A stretch of DNA of 64,000 bases from Icerya purchasi (GCA_039619475.1 CM077115.1:136226172-136290171); one strand, 5' to 3'. Shown: positions 10,419-22,061, counted from the stretch's first letter. A program made the numbers and translations. The notes: a model not told the origin generated them from the letters alone.

Positions 10419-10830
10419 AAATTTTTAAAATCTTTCGTAATCACATTTTAAAAAAAAAATTACATGTATGGTTTTAATATTTTATATTTCGTAAATACTT
10501 TTTCGCAATATATACGAAATCATTCTAAGATTCATTGACGTTAAATGTATAGAAAGAGACAGGTAAAAGAAACCTGGTAGTTTATGGGACATAGAATGTT
10601 CGAAGAAAAAATGTGGTAGCACGAGCAGATCAGGGTTGCAACGTGCGAGTGAGAGACTGCATGCATGTATGTGTGTGCGATAAAGGGAGATAATCTCCAG
10701 AACAACAACTTGATTGTAAAAAAAAAAAAAACGTTGATGTCGTCTCCAGCCGCCCCGAACAAGACGTATCGAAAACAAAAAAAAATAAAGGCAGTCTAAA
10801 AGACCTTCTTTTTTCATTCATAGTGTTTTG
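10419..10830. other. Region between short ORF and retrotransposon, no gene seen
   Basis: Contains A-runs near 10450, 10718 and 10778 and a CATGCATGTATGTGTGTGCG stretch. It possibly includes the tail of another retro-inserted fragment (A-run at 10718). The 5' limit of the I-like element probably lies at its right edge. Mirrored at 30455-30866. Confidence 0.4.
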
Positions 10831-11265
10831 TTGTTAGAATACTTATGGTCGTTACCGTTCTCGATCGCGCTCCACTGTAAAGACCACTGAACACACAATA
10901 CTAACGTTACCGACACTATGTTCCATATCGAATATAATATTTTTTTCTCTGTGTTATGTTAATTGTTACTATCGGTTGTTCGCTCGCGTGCTTATCGATT
11001 AACGATTGTTCGGCGATAACGGCATCTTCACTTTCAAAGACATCGTTTGTATAGCTGATAAGACTGGTGAGATCGTTTTAATTTAATCACTCTGCGCTCG
11101 TCTTTCGGTTATTTAGCGGTCTTTCTTAAGAAGATTAAGTTCATTCTGTTTAGTTAATTTATTTCTATTTATATATTTTATTTTATTTGATTTTCTTCGG
11201 TTACCCCGATCTTTTTTTTTTTTTTCTTCTTCTTTTCTCTATTTCTTATTTTCTGTGTTTGATCA

Positions 11266-13173
11266 ATGAGCTCGTCTAGTGGAGGCCGCTCAGCGGCCTC
11301 CTCCAAGGAAAGTAAGTTGTCAAAACCGAATCTGCATCTCCAGATGGAGGTTGACGCTTCCAGTAAACGTAAGTTATCCGGCCCCCTTTCTCCGGTCGCT
11401 TCGGTCCCTAGTAAGGATCTGCGACTCTCTAATCCAGATCTCATTAACCTCGCCGGCAATAGCAGTAATAATAGCGATACCAGTGAAAATAACACTAAAA
11501 ATAGTGAAAATAATAATAATAAAAATAACAGTAATAACAATAAAAATAATAATAGCAGCGATAATAGTATTAATCACTTAAGCAAAAATAACTCTAACAT
11601 TAACGTCAGTGCTACCGATGCTATTAAAAACTTTACTATTAAAAACTCGCACCTTACTAGTAATATCAATAATACCAATAATAATAATAACAGAGATGCC
11701 GACAACAAAAATAATACTAATGGTAATTATAGTAACAGTAATAACAATAGCAATAATAATAATAATATTAATAATATTAATAACAACAATGGTAATAATA
11801 GTAATAGTAATGATAATAGTAATGACATTAGTAATAATAATAACAATGATGATAGTAATGATGATAACAACAATAGTAATACTATATTAAGTAATACTAA
11901 CCATAATAATTCTGATAGTAATGCTAATAATAACAATATGAATATCGCAATATTTGCCGACAATCACCCAGGTCCTTTCACGGTCTATGTGGAAGGTTGC
12001 TCTGAGGATAGAAACATCGGCAATCTCCACCCTTTAGCCCTTGCAAGGCTTATTCAGGCTGCGGCCACTCCTCTAAGCAGAATTGATTCTCTCGGCAAGG
12101 GTCGCATTGCGGTCCAATTTCCTTCTGCTTCTTACACAAACTCTTTCTTAAATAATTACACTTTCCTTTCATCCAACAATATCAAAGCGTACATTCCCAA
12201 CAGTCTACTATACAGATTGGGTGTCATCACAGATATCCACCCATCGTTCACAGAAAAGGACATCCTGGAGGGCATTTGGTCCTCTATTCCCATCGTTTCT
12301 ATCCGCCGAATTCATCGTACTTCCGAGGGAAAGAAAATTCCGACAAGGTCTGTTGAATTGAAGTTTCTCAACACAGTTCTTCCGGAATTCGTCTCTATTT
12401 TCCAACTGAGATTTCTTGTCTCCCCTAGCATCCGTCAACCTACTCAGTGTTCGAAGTGTTTCCTATTTGGACACATCGCCAAACACTGTCGTAGCACCTC
12501 CCCTATCTGCCCCCACTGTGCCTCTCGACACCTTATTACAGACTGCAGCAATCTGCAAGATCCGCCACTTTGTCGCAACTGCAAAGGCCCTCATTGCTCT
12601 AACGATCGTTCTTGCCCAGAATGGGGAAGACAAAAAGACATTAAGAGGCTAATGGCCTTTGAAAATATTTATTTTCAAGAGGCTGCCTCTTTAAACAAGA
12701 ATCGCTTTGTATCACAAGCATTCACCTACGCGGATCGAGCCGCGGTGTCCCCTTTGTCGCACAGAGCTCCTTCCAAAGGGCCTACCTCCTCCCCATCTCG
12801 AATCTATTCCCCTCCTAGCCCTAAATCTCCCACTTTCTGTAAACCTCGTAATCCTAAATCTTCATATGTTCCTTCTCCTCAATTTCCTCCGCTTCCTTCT
12901 AACTTTATCCCTCACCCCTCTAATGGATGGGCTCTTAGGAGACCTACTCATTCAAATATCACGGCTACAAATGATACCTATGCCCCAACTACTTTTCAAA
13001 CCAATCCTACCTCCCTGACTAACATCTCTGTTCCTTCCTCGGTTTCTCCGCCCATAATTCAAACTATCTCGGCGGCCATCATGGAGCTTCTTAACTCCAA
13101 CAACATTGTTTCTTCTTCCTCCTTTGTTGACTCATTATCATCGTTTCTCTCCAATAATCTTTGTTCTCAATAG
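11266..13173 (+). CDS. Retrotransposon ORF1 (gag-like nucleic-acid-binding protein), left arm
   Basis: Intact 635 codons. Residues ~65-225 are an extreme Asn/Ser tract encoded by an AAT/AAC/AGT repeat-like stretch (11455-11940). A globular region follows from about residue 235 (FTVYVEGCSEDRNIGNLHPL), probably RRM-like. Three zinc knuckles lie near residues 394-455: CSKCFLFGHIAKHC, CPHCASRHLITDC and CRNCKGPHCSNDRSC. The C-terminus is Ser/Pro-rich. The protein would coat element RNA in a ribonucleoprotein. The frame is intact although ORF2 is broken. Competing frames across the Asn tract are shadows. Confidence 0.85.
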   Translation: MSSSSGGRSAASSKESKLSKPNLHLQMEVDASSKRKLSGPLSPVASVPSKDLRLSNPDLINLAGNSSNNSDTSENNTKNSENNNNKNNSNNNKNNNSSDNSINHLSKNNSNINVSATDAIKNFTIKNSHLTSNINNTNNNNNRDADNKNNTNGNYSNSNNNSNNNNNINNINNNNGNNSNSNDNSNDISNNNNNDDSNDDNNNSNTILSNTNHNNSDSNANNNNMNIAIFADNHPGPFTVYVEGCSEDRNIGNLHPLALARLIQAAATPLSRIDSLGKGRIAVQFPSASYTNSFLNNYTFLSSNNIKAYIPNSLLYRLGVITDIHPSFTEKDILEGIWSSIPIVSIRRIHRTSEGKKIPTRSVELKFLNTVLPEFVSIFQLRFLVSPSIRQPTQCSKCFLFGHIAKHCRSTSPICPHCASRHLITDCSNLQDPPLCRNCKGPHCSNDRSCPEWGRQKDIKRLMAFENIYFQEAASLNKNRFVSQAFTYADRAAVSPLSHRAPSKGPTSSPSRIYSPPSPKSPTFCKPRNPKSSYVPSPQFPPLPSNFIPHPSNGWALRRPTHSNITATNDTYAPTTFQTNPTSLTNISVPSSVSPPIIQTISAAIMELLNSNNIVSSSSFVDSLSSFLSNNLCSQ

Positions 13174-13991
13174 TTACAGAAGCATAAAAGTTAAAAGCTT
13201 GGAACCAAGCATTGCTTCTTATTTTCGATGTTGCTCCTTTTCGTCACTTTCTCATTCTATACTCTTTCGTATTCACCCCTTTTTCTTTTCCCGCAAATAT
13301 TTCCAGGCATTGAAGACAGCTGCCCGAATCTGATGAATTATGCACTTTTTATGTGCTTGTTGGTTTTTTCTTCATTTTGTGAATATGCCGTTGCTGAGGT
13401 AATCAAAAATACCTTCGGGCACGGTTTTTTTCACTTTACTCCTCTTGCTACCCTATGTACTCATGTCAAGTTGCTACAAAACATCTTTGGACTGAGATAC
13501 ATAGGAACTACTCTCTGCTGCACAGTCTCTTGTGCTTATGGAACATTTATTAGGATTGCTGACATGCACCTAATTCAACTCATAATTTGTAGACTTGATC
13601 TACATTCTGCGTTCGTAATGGGCATTAGGCTGTCTACTTCGTTGCCTTCTGTTTTCAGCACCAAAGCCTCCTTTTATGCCAGCGGCATATGTGTCAATGG
13701 GAGGACAATTTGTACTTTGATCTCTGCATGCCTCCCTTTCTTAAAATTTAGCTCAGTTTATCTTTCCCCTTGCTCCACTTTATGTTTTATCTGGCTGACT
13801 CCGTTTTGCTTTCTTTTCCGTTCTAATTCCATTGTCCTACCTCTCCCTTTTCTTCTACCTCCAAGCTCTTCTTATGTGCTGTTGTCCTTGCATCTTGTAA
13901 TGGCCTCCTACATATGTCGAGGCCTCTCTCACTTTCTCCCTCCTGTCCCTGTCCCCACTTTCCTTTGTCCCAACCCTTCCAAGGCTTAAAC

Positions 13992-16900
13992 ATGGTGACC
14001 GCCTTGAATATATTACAATGGAACTGTCGTAGCCTTAGAGCTAATAAACATTCATTAGAGGGTCTGTTGGATCTTCATGAAATCAGTGTCGCTCTTATCT
14101 CTGAAACGTGGCTCCGTGCTGGAATGAATCTCCAATTTAGAGGTTTCACTCTGGTCAGGAACGATCGTGAGGATGGTTACGGTGGAGCCGCTATCCTCAT
14201 AAGAAATGATATTCCCTATCTTTCTCATAATGTTCCTTATAACTTCTCCTCTAACAACAATCAGCCAAATATTGTACATATTTCTATTCCTACTAACCCT
14301 GGCCGCTCCTTAAATTTTATTTCCGTCTATGTTCCTCCTGATTATGATCTTCGTCACTTTCCCCTCTCTCAGTTTTTCAATTCTTTTCCTCATCCCTTTA
14401 TCATTGGTGGCGACTGGAACGCTCGCTCCCCCTCTTGGGGTTGCTCATCCTATAACTCTAATGGTACTGTCCTTGAAAATTCTATTCTTTCCGATAACTT
14501 AGTTCTCCTTAACGATTCCTCGCCTACATATATTAGGAGTCCGTCCATCTTCAGTTCCCTTGACCTAACTTTTTCCTCTCCCAATGCTGGCCTCAACTAT
14601 AACTGGAGGATTCTTGCGGGTACCTTTGGTAGTGATCATGTTCCCATTCTGATAACTCCTCTCAATTTTCCTTCTCCTGCTCCATTTAGGCCCCTTCATT
14701 CTCCCAAATGGAATCTTTCCAAAACGGACTGGACTCTATTTCGTTCTATAATGAATCATTTGCTTCCTAATTTGTGTCCTTCCTCTGATCCCATATCATC
14801 CTATAATTTTTTTCTTCATTCCACTACATCTGCTCTTTCTTTATCTTCTCCATCTCGCCCCCCGATGCGCTCCAAGCGAGGTACGTCGGCATCTTCACTC
14901 TGGTGGAATGACGAGTGCGAGGCAGCTTTTAGGCTCAGTCGAGCTACTTTTAGAAACTTTCGCTCCAGTCCTACTACGGAGAATTTTCTTGCTCACAAGC
15001 GAGCTAATGCCAGAGCAGGTCCTCCTGGCAGAACTTCTGTTCTTCCTTCTCCAGAACTACCCCACTTTCTCATATCTGGAAAATGGCTAAGGCGTTCAAA
15101 TCCCCGTCTTCAGAACACCCGTCTAACTTTAATCTCACTTGTGATAGCCTATTATCTTTTGTCGACTCCACTGCTCCAGCGTACGTTCCTAACTTTGAAG
15201 AACTTTACTCCTTTCCTTCCGTACAGAGCTCTTCCCCGCACCCTTTAACATCTGCATTCAATATCAATGAACTAAAGTCTGTTCTCCTAAACTCTACCAG
15301 TCCTACACCAGGTATAGATGGTATTCCATACATAGTCCTTAAAAATCTGTCTGAGCAGTCACTTGCGTTTCTCCTTGAACTCTTCAATTCCTTTTTATCC
15401 AGAGGCATCACTCCGTCTTCCTGGAACTCCTTTATCGTTATTCCCATCCCGAAAAAAAATGCTTCCTTACGTCCTATCTCTTTGGCATCATGTTTCAGGA
15501 AACTCTTTGAAGGCATGCTGAATAAACGTCTTGTTTGGTGGCTAGAACATAACAACTTACTTCCTTCCAATATGTTTGGCTTTCGACCAGGCATTGGTCC
15601 TGCCGATTGTATTAGCTCCTTTGTTTCCCACGTTTATAAATCCTTCATACATAAACATTTCACGCTGGCTTCTTTTATCGACTTATCCTCAGCCTTTGAT
15701 AACGTTCATCTACCTAGTCTAAAAGACGCAACGGCCGCAATTAATCTCCCAGTCAAACTCATTTCGCTGACTATTAATCTTATGATAAATCGCATTATCC
15801 ACATTTCCTCTCCGTGGCTTCGAGCTACAAGAAGTGTTTTCCGCGGTCTTCCACAAGGTTCCCCCCTCAGCCCCACCCTCTTCAATATATATACCATTGC
15901 TGTAGCATCTCTTCCTTTAAACTCCCTCTCTTTATTCTTTGCAGATGATATTCTTCTTTTTTCCTCTTCCTATGACTTGGTAATCGCCAACGAAACTCTT
16001 AATTCGTCTTTGCTTGCACTTGAACAGTCCCTATCTTCTATTCACCTTTCTGTTTCTCCTTCTAAATCCTCTTCTATGGTTTTTACTCTCCGCCCCTACA
16101 ATTCCACATTAGTCAACCTATCCCTGAATCAAGTTTCCCTTCCCCATGTTATTTGCTGCTGCTATCTCGGTATTTATCTTAATAGTCGTCTGACCTTCTC
16201 TGAGCATATTGACCACCTTTCTTGTTCTGCCGTTCAAAGACTGAACTTGCTAAAATCCTTGTCTCCAACAGAATGGGGAGGTGATCCTCATCTGCTCATT
16301 TCCCTGTATACATCCATTATTCGCTCCAAGTTTGATTACTGCTCTTTTATCTATGGTTGTGCCTCCAGATCCCTTCTTTCCAAATTAGATATAATACAAA
16401 ACTCCTGTCTCCGTCTTTGCCTCGGTGCTCTCAAATCCTCTCTCATTTCAGCAATGCTCGCAGAATCTAGAATACCTCCCCTCTCAGTTCGAAGGTCTTA
16501 TTTGGGCTATCGATTCCTTTCCAAACGTTTACCTTTCACTTCGTCTCAACTTATTCCTTCCTTCATTTACATTGCCAAGAACTGGCGTTTTGTTTCTAAT
16601 AAAATCCCTATCTTAGCCCCTATTTCTCAACGTCTTAGCCATTTCTCCTCCCATATTATATCCAGCAATAATCCTCCGTACTTCTCATTCAATTATTTCG
16701 ACCTCTTACACCCTCCCAAAGTACATTTTCTCCCTAAATTTTCTAAGTTTATGCCTCAGAACGTCATTTAACAGGAATTTCGCAGTACTGTCAGTTGTCT
16801 TTTTCCTTCTCATGCACTTGTTTTTACTGATGGCTCTAGAGGACCCGGTGGGGTCGGATTGTGTTTTATTCTTCCCGACTCCAATTTCTCCGAATCCTTT

Positions 16901-17701
16901 CGCCTCCCATCTTTCTGTTCTATTTTTACGGCCGAATTGATGGCTATCCTTCGTGCGATCATACATATCTCATGCAATCGTTCGTCCTCCGACTATCTAA
17001 TCATTTCTGACTCCATGGGTGCTCTCCAGGCTATCAGTTCACCGCTTCCTCCTCCCTCTTCTGACTTCTTCATTCTTCGTATACGATCTCTTATTTATAA
17101 TCTTTCTTTCCATTACTCTGTACACAATGACTTACTGTGGGTTCCTGGTCACAGAGGCATTGAAGGTAATAAAATTGCGGATGCTTTGGCTCAGGTTGCT
17201 GTTCGTTCTCGCTTCTATTTTAAAAAAATCCCGGCTGTTAATCTATTACCCCTAATTAAGAAGCTTCACTTCAGATTTTGGTCGGATGTGTACCCTTCCT
17301 CTTTTTCCAACAATCGTTCCTTCTACCTTTCAATTCAACCTACACTTCCTTCTCATCCATGGTTCTCGGAGTTTCCCTCTCTTCCACGATTTATAATTTC
17401 CTCTATTGTCCGCCTGCGCTTTAATCACACACTGCTGCCCTCTTCACGCTATCGTTTCTCTTTGCTTCCCTCTCCTCATTGTCCGTTGCATCCAGATGAA
17501 GCAGTTGTCTGTGATGCTGATCACATTTTCTTCGAGTGCTCTGCTCTTTCTGCGGAGCGTTCTCTTTTCTATCTTCACCTTATAAAGCTGGGGCTTCCCA
17601 CTCCTTACTGTGCGTCTTACATCTTGTCCCTTCCTTCGCAGTCTGTTGTTCTTGTCTTTGGTTCCTTTATTTCAGCTGTCTCCAATCGAATTAGGTTCTA
17701 G
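13992..17701 (+). pseudogene. Retrotransposon ORF2 (endonuclease-RT-RNase H), broken, left arm
   Basis: Starts at ATG 13992. The apurinic-type endonuclease shows ILQWNCRSLRANK, ISETWL, GGDWNARSPSWG and SDHVPI. RT motifs in the next frame: FGFRPG, FIDLSSAFDNV, GLPQGSPLSPTLFNIY, FADDILLF and YLGIYLN. RNase H shows FTDGSRG, AELMAI, SDSMGAL and VPGHRGIEGNKIADALA, then a Cys/His segment CDADHIFFEC. Two lesions: a small deletion/frameshift near 15010-15035, between RANARA and the FCSSFSR-like segment, and an in-frame TAA at 16769-16771 between RT and RNase H. Both lesions occur in the other arm too, so they predate the arm duplication or were spread by conversion. Confidence 0.9.
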
Positions 17702-17774
17702 TTAGTTGTCTCTTCTTCCCATTGTGTCTGGGCAATGGTCCATAGTTGATGCGCCCAAAAAAAAAAAAAAAAAA

Positions 17775-18881
17775 TTATTCCAAGTATATTTTTATTCTTT
17801 CGTTACGCTAAAAGTTTTTCAAATCTTTTTTAATATATATCGTGCACACAAATGTACGTCGCAGACACTTCTCCCTTCATTATCACTAATATATCTATAC
17901 GTTCATTGTCACTATTCTTATCATAATATAGTTTTTTCAGGAAATCGTAGAAAATGGCTCTTCGCCCCGTTCATACTATGTAATCTATTTCCAAAATTCA
18001 AATCATGCGTAATAGAATTAGCTTAAATATATTTTTTGATTGTACATAATATACTTTTTTTATTATTATTTTATTATGTTTCCGTAAGAATTCTGGATAT
18101 TATTCATATCAAACATTTAACATTTATATTGTAACTATCTGCTCATGTTTCAAAATTTTCGAAATAAGTATTATAATTTAAATCCAAGTATACTATCCCA
18201 ATATAAAAAAAAACTCACATTGTATCTCCCATCAAACAATTTATTTTTAAATGTAGGTGAATACATCCTGTTTGTTAAAATGGTATAATAAAATAAACTT
18301 TAATAACAAACAATATAGTTCAATAAATTAGATAAATACCTATTTAGAAACGTTTTCGGGCATAACCCATCATCAGCTAACACTAACTTAAAGGAAACTT
18401 AAAAACCTTCCTTTAAGTTAGTGTTAGCTGATGATGGGTTATGCCCGAAAACGTTTCTAAATAGGTATTTATCTAATTTATTGAACTATATTGTTTGTTA
18501 TTAAAGTTTATTTTATTATAAATTTATTTTTAGTCTGTCGTACATATTATTTTTTCATCGTTTAAATTTTTCTTCAATTCGCAACTGTCATAATCTATAG
18601 AAAACGTATTGTTGTAAACATTCATGACGAATACACTCCTTACAATTACATCATGAAATAATTTTTTCTTTAATTATTTTTTAACATCATGAAATTATAG
18701 TAGTATTTTTTAATTTTTTATTTTTCATACATGACAAAGATATTGAATTCATCACATCTATAAATGCATTCACTGTACGCCTCCACTAAACTATCATGAA
18801 TTTTTAAAATTAGCCCAAACATACTATTTTTCACTATAAATTACGGTTGCTCCTGTAATTTTTTCTATATAATCACTAACC
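17775..18881. other. Inner left arm, AT-rich degenerate repeat units
   Basis: Contains phrases of the CCAAGTATATTTTT and CTTAAATATATTTTTTG type that resemble the terminal array, so the retrotransposon appears to sit within such an array. No gene seen. The hairpin insertion at 18250-18520 is listed separately. Mirrored at 22688-23510. Confidence 0.5.
18250..18520 (+). mobile_element. 271-bp hairpin element, private to left arm
   Basis: Flanked by the 12-bp direct repeat AATTTATTTTTA (18238-18249 and 18521-18532), which occurs once at the matching place of the right arm (near 23036-23047). Positions 18284-18395 and 18409-18520 form a perfect 112-bp inverted repeat with a 13-bp loop; 34 bp precede it. 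Each arm contains GCTGATGATGGGTTATGCCC then GAAAACGTTTC, which resembles a hammerhead ribozyme core (CUGAUGA..GAAA). Penelope-like elements are known to carry hammerhead motifs in head-to-head terminal repeats. This may be such a remnant or a foldback element. Confidence 0.8.
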
Positions 18882-19979
18882 TACAAAATCACTTCGATCG
18901 TTTCACTCATACCGAAGCAATCACTCCTTTTCCTTCATACTATCTATCTTCAAAGTCTAATAATATAACACGAAATTAGTCTAAATATACAAATCCTGCA
19001 ACATGTTTTAAAATTAGTCGAAGTGGACTATTTTTTCACTATCAAATCCGATCATACATGATTTTTTTTTTCTATATTATCATTATTGCAAGACCCTACA
19101 AAATCGTTTCGTTCGTTTTACTCATAGCAATGCAATCAATTCTTTTTTCCTAGTGCTAGCGATCTTTAAAATTTAATACTATAATACGAAATTATTCTAA
19201 ATATACGTTAATGCTAGCAAAATTATTACATCACCCCTTTTTTCTACTCAATTGTATGTATGTTTCCGAAAAATCTCATTATATATTTTCAAAATTAACT
19301 CCAGCCCACATACTATTTTTATATTTCACTTATTTATAATTGTTTTAATCATATCTGATGCAAGACCCTGTAAAATAATACAAGCAATTCCCACACATAT
19401 AATTATTGTTCAGAGGTGTTGTGGGCATACTTTATCATATACTTTTGTAAGCTCATACCGAACGGACTTCATAACCTTTTATCATTCATTTAGATGCGGA
19501 GACACACTACTTTTAGCGGAGCAATCTATTCTTTGCTAAACTGATGATTGAAGGCATCCTTTTTTTCTCCAAAAAAGGATGGAATAGCGAGGATTTTTTT
19601 ACACGCTCAAAATAAATGAGATAATTATTTCTCTATATTTAATACATTACCAAGAATGTATATATATATCACTCGATTGACTCTTTCACTCATTCGTCGA
19701 TTTCAAATGTGAAGGAAATTTTCATACCATGCTTTATTCATACATTTTATTTCTAAAACCCTATCACTTGAATAGAATGTTATAGGGCTGTTGTAAATGT
19801 ATGAGTCTTATTATTTGAAATACAAAATTTGAAGGAAATTTATATATCTTGCATCGTTTTAAGATGTTTTATTTTTACATTTTTTTTTAATCTCCCTCTT
19901 ACTATTATTTTTGAAATGGAGGTTGATGACTATGATTAGTATTTGTGATTATAGAGGGAGAGGTAAACGTTTTCCTCAC

Positions 19980-20170
19980 TTTTGACTAATTGTAACCAAT
20001 TTTCCAATGATTTTTTCACCATTTTTCGTACATTTTACTACTTTTATGTTTGTTTTAATCAATTTTTCGCTATTTCACATCATTTTCCAGTGTTTTTTAG
20101 TACTTTTTACAAAATTTTCCTTGATCTTTCAACATGTTTGACAGGTTTTTTTCTTTTCTTTCTTACATCT
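19980..20170. repeat. T-rich quasi-periodic block 1
   Basis: Repeated short phrases of the type CAATTTTTC, CATTTTTCG, CATTTTCCA spaced about 11-14 bases. Function unknown; any hydrophobic reading frame here is compositional. Confidence 0.4.
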
Positions 20171-20639
20171 CATTACTATTTCATTAATCGTCAATGATAA
20201 CAGTACATATTTATGTTTTCAAACCTTACACTTCATCTGTACACATCTACGGCTTGTTGATTATTGTAGGTCTACAATCATGATCTCCATTTGATTATTG
20301 GATTTACCATTCACATCTTTGAACGTTTGATTTAATGAATTGACATGGACTTTGTATTTCGCTCGCCCGCTCAATATTTTCATCAGTCTATTATACCATC
20401 GTTTAATAAGAGCATCCATAAGGTTCGAGACGATTACTGGATGTTTTCTCAACACATTCACAGACCTACCCCCGTACACTAAGGAAATCTTTAAACATCT
20501 CTGTAATCACTCCTTTTAAGCTAGAGGGGGCAAGGGACTCCTATAATTGTTTTGACAATCAACACATCGTCGTCTATTGCCATGTCATTACTCGCCGTTG
20601 CACAGACATGTAATAAACGTTTTTTTCTTTTACAATTTT

Positions 20640-20850
20640 CTTATATTTCAACACTATTACAACATTTTCCATCATTTCTAACTAATTTTAATCAGTTTTA
20701 CATTATTTCTTAACATGTTCTTATGTTTTAGGGTCTTTTTGCGCTATTTTTTTCACCAATTGATGCTATTTCTCAGAATTTTCTTGCGTTTTAGTGTCTT
20801 TCACACAATTTTACTCAATTTTCATCATCTTCGTCAGTTTTTCATTTATC
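20640..20850. repeat. T-rich quasi-periodic block 2
   Basis: Same style as the block at 19980-20170, with CATTTTCCATCATTTCT, CAATTTTACTCAATTTTCATC and similar phrases. The two blocks are about 470 bp apart. Confidence 0.4.
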
Positions 20851-21083
20851 TCATACATTGTATGTCTGAATGTGTCGAATATCCATCCTTTTAACTACAT
20901 ATATTTTATAATTTGATATGATCATAGATAATAACAAAAGATTTAATTCAATATTGTTTACAATTTATTCAATAATTTTTATGACATTCATCATAATCAA
21001 TAAAAATAATCATTGCTTCATTGCTTCAATGTTAAATTCTAATATATCATTATCGGCTATTAATATTTTACACCATAAAACGT

Positions 21084-22061
21084 CTAATTTAACTGAATAT
21101 ATCCTTCTTCAGCCAACTTTTCTTCAATCATCCGAATTTCAGTATCTAAACCATTATTTCCCGATTGTTTAGATTTGTGTAGTACCAATAATCGTTCAAC
21201 CAATTCATTAGGATCGTCAGAATAATTGAAATGAAAGTCTTCAAGATTTACTTTGCGAACAGTTCTATATGCACGTTTCTTTTTCGTTTTACCCGGATAA
21301 ATTTTTACATTTTTTATGATGGATTGAACCAGAGGACGTATTATTTTTCTGTATTTAGGAAGCGGAGTACCCTTTAATACACCAGTAACACGTACTTGAG
21401 CTCCGGTAAATTCCAGTATTTGTTTATATAAAGCTAAATCATTATTTGTATATTTATTCTCATCAACATTTGTTTCCATCAGTAAATGAATCAGTCCTTG
21501 TGTGTAAGGAAATTTAGATAGTGTTCTTCCTTTTCCTAAATAAATTTCACCACATTTTCGATTCCATGAAATTGGTGTTGAACCCATCATATACTCATGA
21601 GTGTTAGCATTATATTGTATTCCATACACAGGATCATTTGGTACAGGATCACCAACATCTATTTCAAATGCAGCCATTTCATGTATGTTAATAGCCTTAT
21701 ATCCAGACTTATTATCGCGATATTCATATTCTTCTTCATTTTCAATATCAGTCTCATAATCACGTTTCCAGCTGTCATTATAAAGTTTGTGACGTTTCAC
21801 CATTGATGTATCATTACTTATTCCATCAGAATCATTTTTCATCCTTTTAGGTATTTGTAATGTTTCCCGAATATCCAATAACTGTTTTGTAACAAGTTCA
21901 AGCATGATAGATGACATATTTGTAATAGATTTCCAGGTCTGTAATGCATTATATTTTTTCATTATATCGCTGCGTATCCTTTCCAGTTCACTTTTAAGAA
22001 TTGCTTCTTTATTTATTCCATTATTACAAACATTAACCATCACTTTACTCATTGAAATCAT
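21084..22061 (-). CDS. 325-aa element protein of an insect Polinton-associated type (DUF8207-like)
   Basis: Intact ORF from ATG at 22061. Residues 15-75 are helical and charged (coiled-coil-like). Residues 80-120 are acidic and polar. A globular block follows from residue 143: DPVYGIQYNANTHEYMMGS, then GEIYLGKGRTLSKFPYTQGLIHLL, then YTNNDLALYKQILEFTGA, then KYRKIIRPLVQ. This order (YG-start, short beta segments with G..Y..T.GL..LL, then T..DL..YK.IL..T.A) matches, from memory, a family common in ant and wasp genomes annotated as DUF8207, often near Polinton genes. Residues 255-272 are Lys/Arg-rich and may bind nucleic acid or enter the nucleus. It is the only gene in the loop, hence single copy. 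Function unknown; a virion or packaging role is only a guess. Confidence 0.75.
   Translation of the reverse strand: MISMSKVMVNVCNNGINKEAILKSELERIRSDIMKKYNALQTWKSITNMSSIMLELVTKQLLDIRETLQIPKRMKNDSDGISNDTSMVKRHKLYNDSWKRDYETDIENEEEYEYRDNKSGYKAINIHEMAAFEIDVGDPVPNDPVYGIQYNANTHEYMMGSTPISWNRKCGEIYLGKGRTLSKFPYTQGLIHLLMETNVDENKYTNNDLALYKQILEFTGAQVRVTGVLKGTPLPKYRKIIRPLVQSIIKNVKIYPGKTKKKRAYRTVRKVNLEDFHFNYSDDPNELVERLLVLHKSKQSGNNGLDTEIRMIEEKLAEEGYIQLN

Larger units (their letters stand above)
10830..17774 (+). mobile_element. I-like non-LTR retrotransposon, dead copy in left arm
   Basis: 5' UTR of uncertain start, ORF1 (gag-like), an ~820-bp inter-ORF spacer (13174-13991), ORF2 with endonuclease, RT and RNase H, then GGGCAATGGTCC..GATGCGCCC and an 18-A tail ending at 17774. 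ORF2 carries a frameshift and a nonsense codon. The RNase H domain and domain order fit the I/Jockey superfamily (I-like). No target duplication could be matched. Confidence 0.85.
6118..18881 (+). repeat. Left arm of giant inverted repeat
   Basis: It matches 22688-43279 in reverse orientation. Contents from outside in: ~420 bp G/C-mixed terminal block, array of ~205-bp units, 334-aa gene, 68-codon ORF, I-like retrotransposon, more AT-rich repeat units, and a 271-bp hairpin insertion absent from the other arm. Differences between arms are rare: one base near 8791, two near 18846, and a few in 6300-6500. Confidence 0.95.

Noticed and set aside
11178..11963. Several Leu/Ile-rich frames overlapping the Asn tract on both strands
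   Set aside because: Shadows of the AAT/AAC repeat tract encoding the Asn-rich part of ORF1.
13228..13989. 253-codon hydrophobic frame between retrotransposon ORF1 and ORF2 (mirrored at 27296-28057)
   Set aside because: No domain features, no ATG at its start, and not preserved in the homologous spacer of the copy at 59762-64000; treated as inter-ORF spacer.
20261..20479. 72-codon minus-strand frame in the loop
   Set aside because: Plausible amino-acid mix but no recognisable family, homologue or context; left unannotated.
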